A stretch of DNA of 64,000 nt from positions 248,001-312,000 of the forward strand of contig JACQAP010000019.1 in NCBI GenBank assembly GCA_016194905.1, in the 5' to 3' direction. The stretch is from Betaproteobacteria bacterium. GTDB taxonomy: Bacteria > Pseudomonadota > Gammaproteobacteria > Burkholderiales > JACQAP01. Positions within the stretch are counted from its first letter, which is position 1; every line of letters starts with the position of its first letter. Both the position numbers and the translations under genes were made by a program. This document shows, piece after piece, positions 61,614 through 64,000 of the stretch. The notes below the pieces were generated by a model. It saw nothing but the letters and a program-made list of their open reading frames with translations, was not told the DNA's origin and made no database searches.

Positions 61614-64000
61614 TCATACCGTGACCGGGTTCGGCTTGTTGGGATCGATGCCGTATTTCTTGATTGCCTTGGCGACCGTCGCGGCCGGAACGCTGCCTTC
61701 GTCGGCCAGCGCCTTCAGCGCCGCCACCGTCACGTAGTAGCGATCCACTTCGAAGAACTTGCGCAACTGCCGGCGGTAATCCGAGCGGCCAAAACCGTCA
61801 GTTCCGAGCACGACATAGTGCTTGTAGAGGAACGGACGGATCTGATCGGCGAACAGCTTCATGTAATCGGTCGCGGCCACCACCGGACCGGACGCTGCAT
61901 TGAGGCAACGGCCGACATAGGTTTCGCGCGGCTTGTCTTCCGGATGCAGCAGGTTCCAGCGCTGCACATCCAGGCCTTCACGGCGCAGCTCGTTGAAGCT
62001 GGGGCAGCTCCAGACATCCCCCGCGACGCCAAAATCCTTTTCCAGCAGGTCCTGCGCAGCGATGACTTCGCGCAAAATCGCGCCGCTGCCCAGCAATTGC
62101 ACTCGCGGTGCAGCCTTCTTGCCCTTGCCTTCGGACAATCTGTACATCCCCTTGAGGATGCCTTCCTCCACGCCCTTCGGCATTGCCGGCTGGACATAAT
62201 TTTCGTTCAGCAGCGTGATGTAGTAGAAAACATCCTCCTGCTCCTTGAACATGCGGCGCAGGCCGTCCTGGATGATGACCGCGACTTCGTAAGCGTAGGT
62301 CGGGTCGTACGAGATACAGTTCGGAATCGTCGACGACAGGATGTGGCTGTGGCCGTCCTCGTGCTGCAGGCCTTCGCCGTTCAGCGTGGTGCGCCCGGAC
62401 GTGCCGCCGAGCATGAAACCGCGCGCACGCTGGTCGCCCGCCGCCCAGGCCAGGTCGCCGACGCGCTGGAAGCCGAACATGGAGTAATAGATGTAGAACG
62501 GGATCATGGACACGCCGTGATTCGAGTACGACGTGGCCGCCGCGATCCATGACGACATCGCGCCGGGTTCGTTGATGCCCTCCTGCAGGATCTGCCCTTG
62601 CTTGTCCTCCTTGTAGAACATCAACTGTTCGGCGTCCTGCGGCGTGTACAGCTGCCCGACCGAGGACCAGATGGCGAGCTGGCGGAACATGCCTTCCATG
62701 CCGAAGGTGCGCGACTCATCCGGTACGATCGGCACCACGCGCTTGCCGACGTTCTTGTCTTTCACCAGGATGTTCAGAATGCGCACGAACGCCATCGTCG
62801 ACGACGACTCGCGTTCCTCCGAGCTCTTCAGCAGCGGCTCGAAGGCGGACAACGGCGGGATTTCCAGCGTATCGCCCTTTTGCCGGCGCGAGGGCAGGTA
62901 GCCGCCCAGCGCTTCGCGGCGCTTGCGCATGTAGTCGAGTTCCGGCGAGCCTTCTTCGAACGTCAGGTAAGGCACTTCATCCAGTTTGTCGTCGGGCACC
63001 GGCAGGTCGAAGCGGTCGCGGAATGCCCTCAGCGACGTCGTGCCCATTTTCTTCTGCTGGTGGGTGATGTTCTGCGCTTCGCCGGCTTCGCCCATGCCGT
63101 AACCCTTGATGGTCTTGGCCAGGATCACGGTCGGTTGGCCCACGGTTTTCATCGCCGCGGCATAGGCGGCGTACATCTTGTGCGGATCGTGGCCGCCGCG
63201 ATTCAAGCGCCAGACGTCGTCGTCGGACATGTTGGCCACCATCTCCAGCAACTCCGGATACTTGCCGAAGAAGTGCTTGCGCACGTAGGCACCGTCCTTG
63301 GATTTGAAAGTCTGATACTCGCCGTCGACCGCTTCTTCCATGCGCTTGACCAGCGTGCCGTTCTTGTCCTTGGCCAGCAGCGGATCCCAGTAGGCGCCCC
63401 AGATCACCTTGATCACGTTCCAGCCGGCACCGCGGAAATCCGCTTCGAGTTCCTGGATGATCTTGCCGTTGCCGCGCACCGGGCCGTCCAGCCTCTGCAG
63501 ATTGCAGTTCACGACGAAAATGAGGTTGTCGAGTTTCTCTCTCGCGGCCACGCCGATCGCGCCCATCGATTCGGGCTCATCGATCTCGCCGTCGCCGAGG
63601 AAACACCAGACCTTGCGCCCCTCGGTGTTGGCGAGGCCGCGGTCCTGAAGGTATTTCATGAAGCGGGCCTGGTAGATCGCCATGATGGGACCCAGTCCCA
63701 TCGATACTGTCGGGAACTGCCAGAAATCCGGCATCAGCCACGGGTGCGGATAGGAAGACAGGCCTTTGCCGTCCACTTCCTGACGAAAGCTGTCCATCTG
63801 CTCCCGCGACAGCCGGCCGAGCATGAAGGCGCGGGCATAGACGCCGGGGGCCGAATGCCCCTGCACGAACACCAGGTCGCCGCCGTGATTTTCCGACCGT
63901 GCATGCCAGAAGTGATTGAAACCGACGTCGTACAGCGTTGCCGCCGACGCAAAGCTGGCGATATGGCCGCCGAGCTCCGAGGATTGCTTGTTGGCGCGCA
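61614..64000 (-). CDS. aceE: Pyruvate dehydrogenase E1 component AceE (5' end outside window)
   Basis: About 795 residues of the roughly 890-residue homodimeric E1 are visible. Motifs: QSSELGGHIASFASAATLYDVGFNHFWHA at the visible N-terminal side, GDGEIDEPESMGAIGVAAREKLDNLIFVVNCNLQRLDG (thiamine diphosphate binding), and the C-terminal VTVAALKALADEGSVPAATV. It decarboxylates pyruvate for acetyl-CoA production, partner of the AceF gene downstream. The start codon lies beyond 64000. Confidence 0.95.
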   Translation of the reverse strand, partial: RANKQSSELGGHIASFASAATLYDVGFNHFWHARSENHGGDLVFVQGHSAPGVYARAFMLGRLSREQMDSFRQEVDGKGLSSYPHPWLMPDFWQFPTVSMGLGPIMAIYQARFMKYLQDRGLANTEGRKVWCFLGDGEIDEPESMGAIGVAAREKLDNLIFVVNCNLQRLDGPVRGNGKIIQELEADFRGAGWNVIKVIWGAYWDPLLAKDKNGTLVKRMEEAVDGEYQTFKSKDGAYVRKHFFGKYPELLEMVANMSDDDVWRLNRGGHDPHKMYAAYAAAMKTVGQPTVILAKTIKGYGMGEAGEAQNITHQQKKMGTTSLRAFRDRFDLPVPDDKLDEVPYLTFEEGSPELDYMRKRREALGGYLPSRRQKGDTLEIPPLSAFEPLLKSSEERESSSTMAFVRILNILVKDKNVGKRVVPIVPDESRTFGMEGMFRQLAIWSSVGQLYTPQDAEQLMFYKEDKQGQILQEGINEPGAMSSWIAAATSYSNHGVSMIPFYIYYSMFGFQRVGDLAWAAGDQRARGFMLGGTSGRTTLNGEGLQHEDGHSHILSSTIPNCISYDPTYAYEVAVIIQDGLRRMFKEQEDVFYYITLLNENYVQPAMPKGVEEGILKGMYRLSEGKGKKAAPRVQLLGSGAILREVIAAQDLLEKDFGVAGDVWSCPSFNELRREGLDVQRWNLLHPEDKPRETYVGRCLNAASGPVVAATDYMKLFADQIRPFLYKHYVVLGTDGFGRSDYRRQLRKFFEVDRYYVTVAALKALADEGSVPAATVAKAIKKYGIDPNKPNPVTV

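Overview
The window is about 64 kb of GC-rich chromosome that reads like a betaproteobacterium. The evidence is gene content and order rather than any single marker: an ubiE-ubiJ-ubiB ubiquinone cluster, a single-lipoyl acetyltransferase beside a homodimeric-type pyruvate dehydrogenase E1, pilT-pilU next to yggS-proC-yggT, a nadD-rsfS-rlmH-maf-rng operon, an ABC pair of the NodI/NodJ type and a giant DUF3683 FAD/Fe-S oxidoreductase. No 16S gene or other precise taxonomic marker is present, so genus cannot be named.

Layout. Positions 1-6542 hold housekeeping genes: apaH (cut by the window edge), a membrane-anchored cytochrome c, tRNA-Arg(CCG), a YqaA-like membrane protein, the DUF3683 oxidoreductase and a TIGR02466-type dioxygenase. 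Positions 6550-17563 are a chromosomal integron: the integrase intI (16577-17563, + strand) lies at the right, and about eleven gene cassettes extend leftward, all coded on the minus strand and separated by recognisable attC sites. Cassette products are mostly unknown (DUF4034, DUF4256, HEPN-like, small membrane proteins), plus two toxin-less antitoxins (HicB-like, BrnA-like) and, in first position, a free-standing NusA acidic-repeat/helix-hairpin-helix domain. One attC has been split twice, once in each arm, by two different IS1111-type insertion sequences. Short segments downstream of each transposase match the attC flank of that element, as expected for RNA-guided (seekRNA/bridge RNA) target choice.

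Positions 17586-23588 carry a HIT protein, phoR-phoB with a possible Pho box, a DUF971 protein and ubiE-ubiJ-ubiB. Positions 23726-31684 encode a porin, a 0.6 kb gene-free stretch and a tripartite RND efflux system (adaptor, pump, TolC-type channel). Positions 31700-36378 (minus) are a probable carboxylate/oxalate operon: OxlT-type antiporter, a frameshifted fumarylacetoacetase-family gene, a ketopantoate-reductase-like enzyme and an oxalate-CoA-ligase-like synthetase. Positions 36557-40693 are a polyamine-type ABC importer potA-potB-potC-potD. Positions 40743-47024 hold small conserved genes (DHH protein, VanZ, MazG-like, 2Fe-2S protein, hydrolase, ABC-2 exporter, HemJ, HIRAN protein). From 47025 come an RlmL-type methyltransferase, pilU-pilT, yggS, an SRPBCC protein, proC, yggT, a DUF167 gene, a dynamin-like GTPase, an internally deleted benE, the rng-maf-rlmH-rsfS-nadD operon, aceF and the truncated aceE.

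A second theme is a scattered family of repeats: arrays of a roughly 7-bp unit in inverted orientation, in several copies enclosing a conserved core of one or two small hairpins joined by a TACC linker. They occupy gene junctions (near 0.55, 60.06 and 61.53 kb; core-less arrays at 46.8 and 48.2 kb) and one copy sits in frame inside the DUF3683 gene. A different hairpin-rich element has added 69 codons in frame to yggS. Several genes are broken by single-base shifts (IS transposase, one cassette gene, the fumarylacetoacetase-family gene); whether these are biological or assembly errors cannot be decided from sequence alone.
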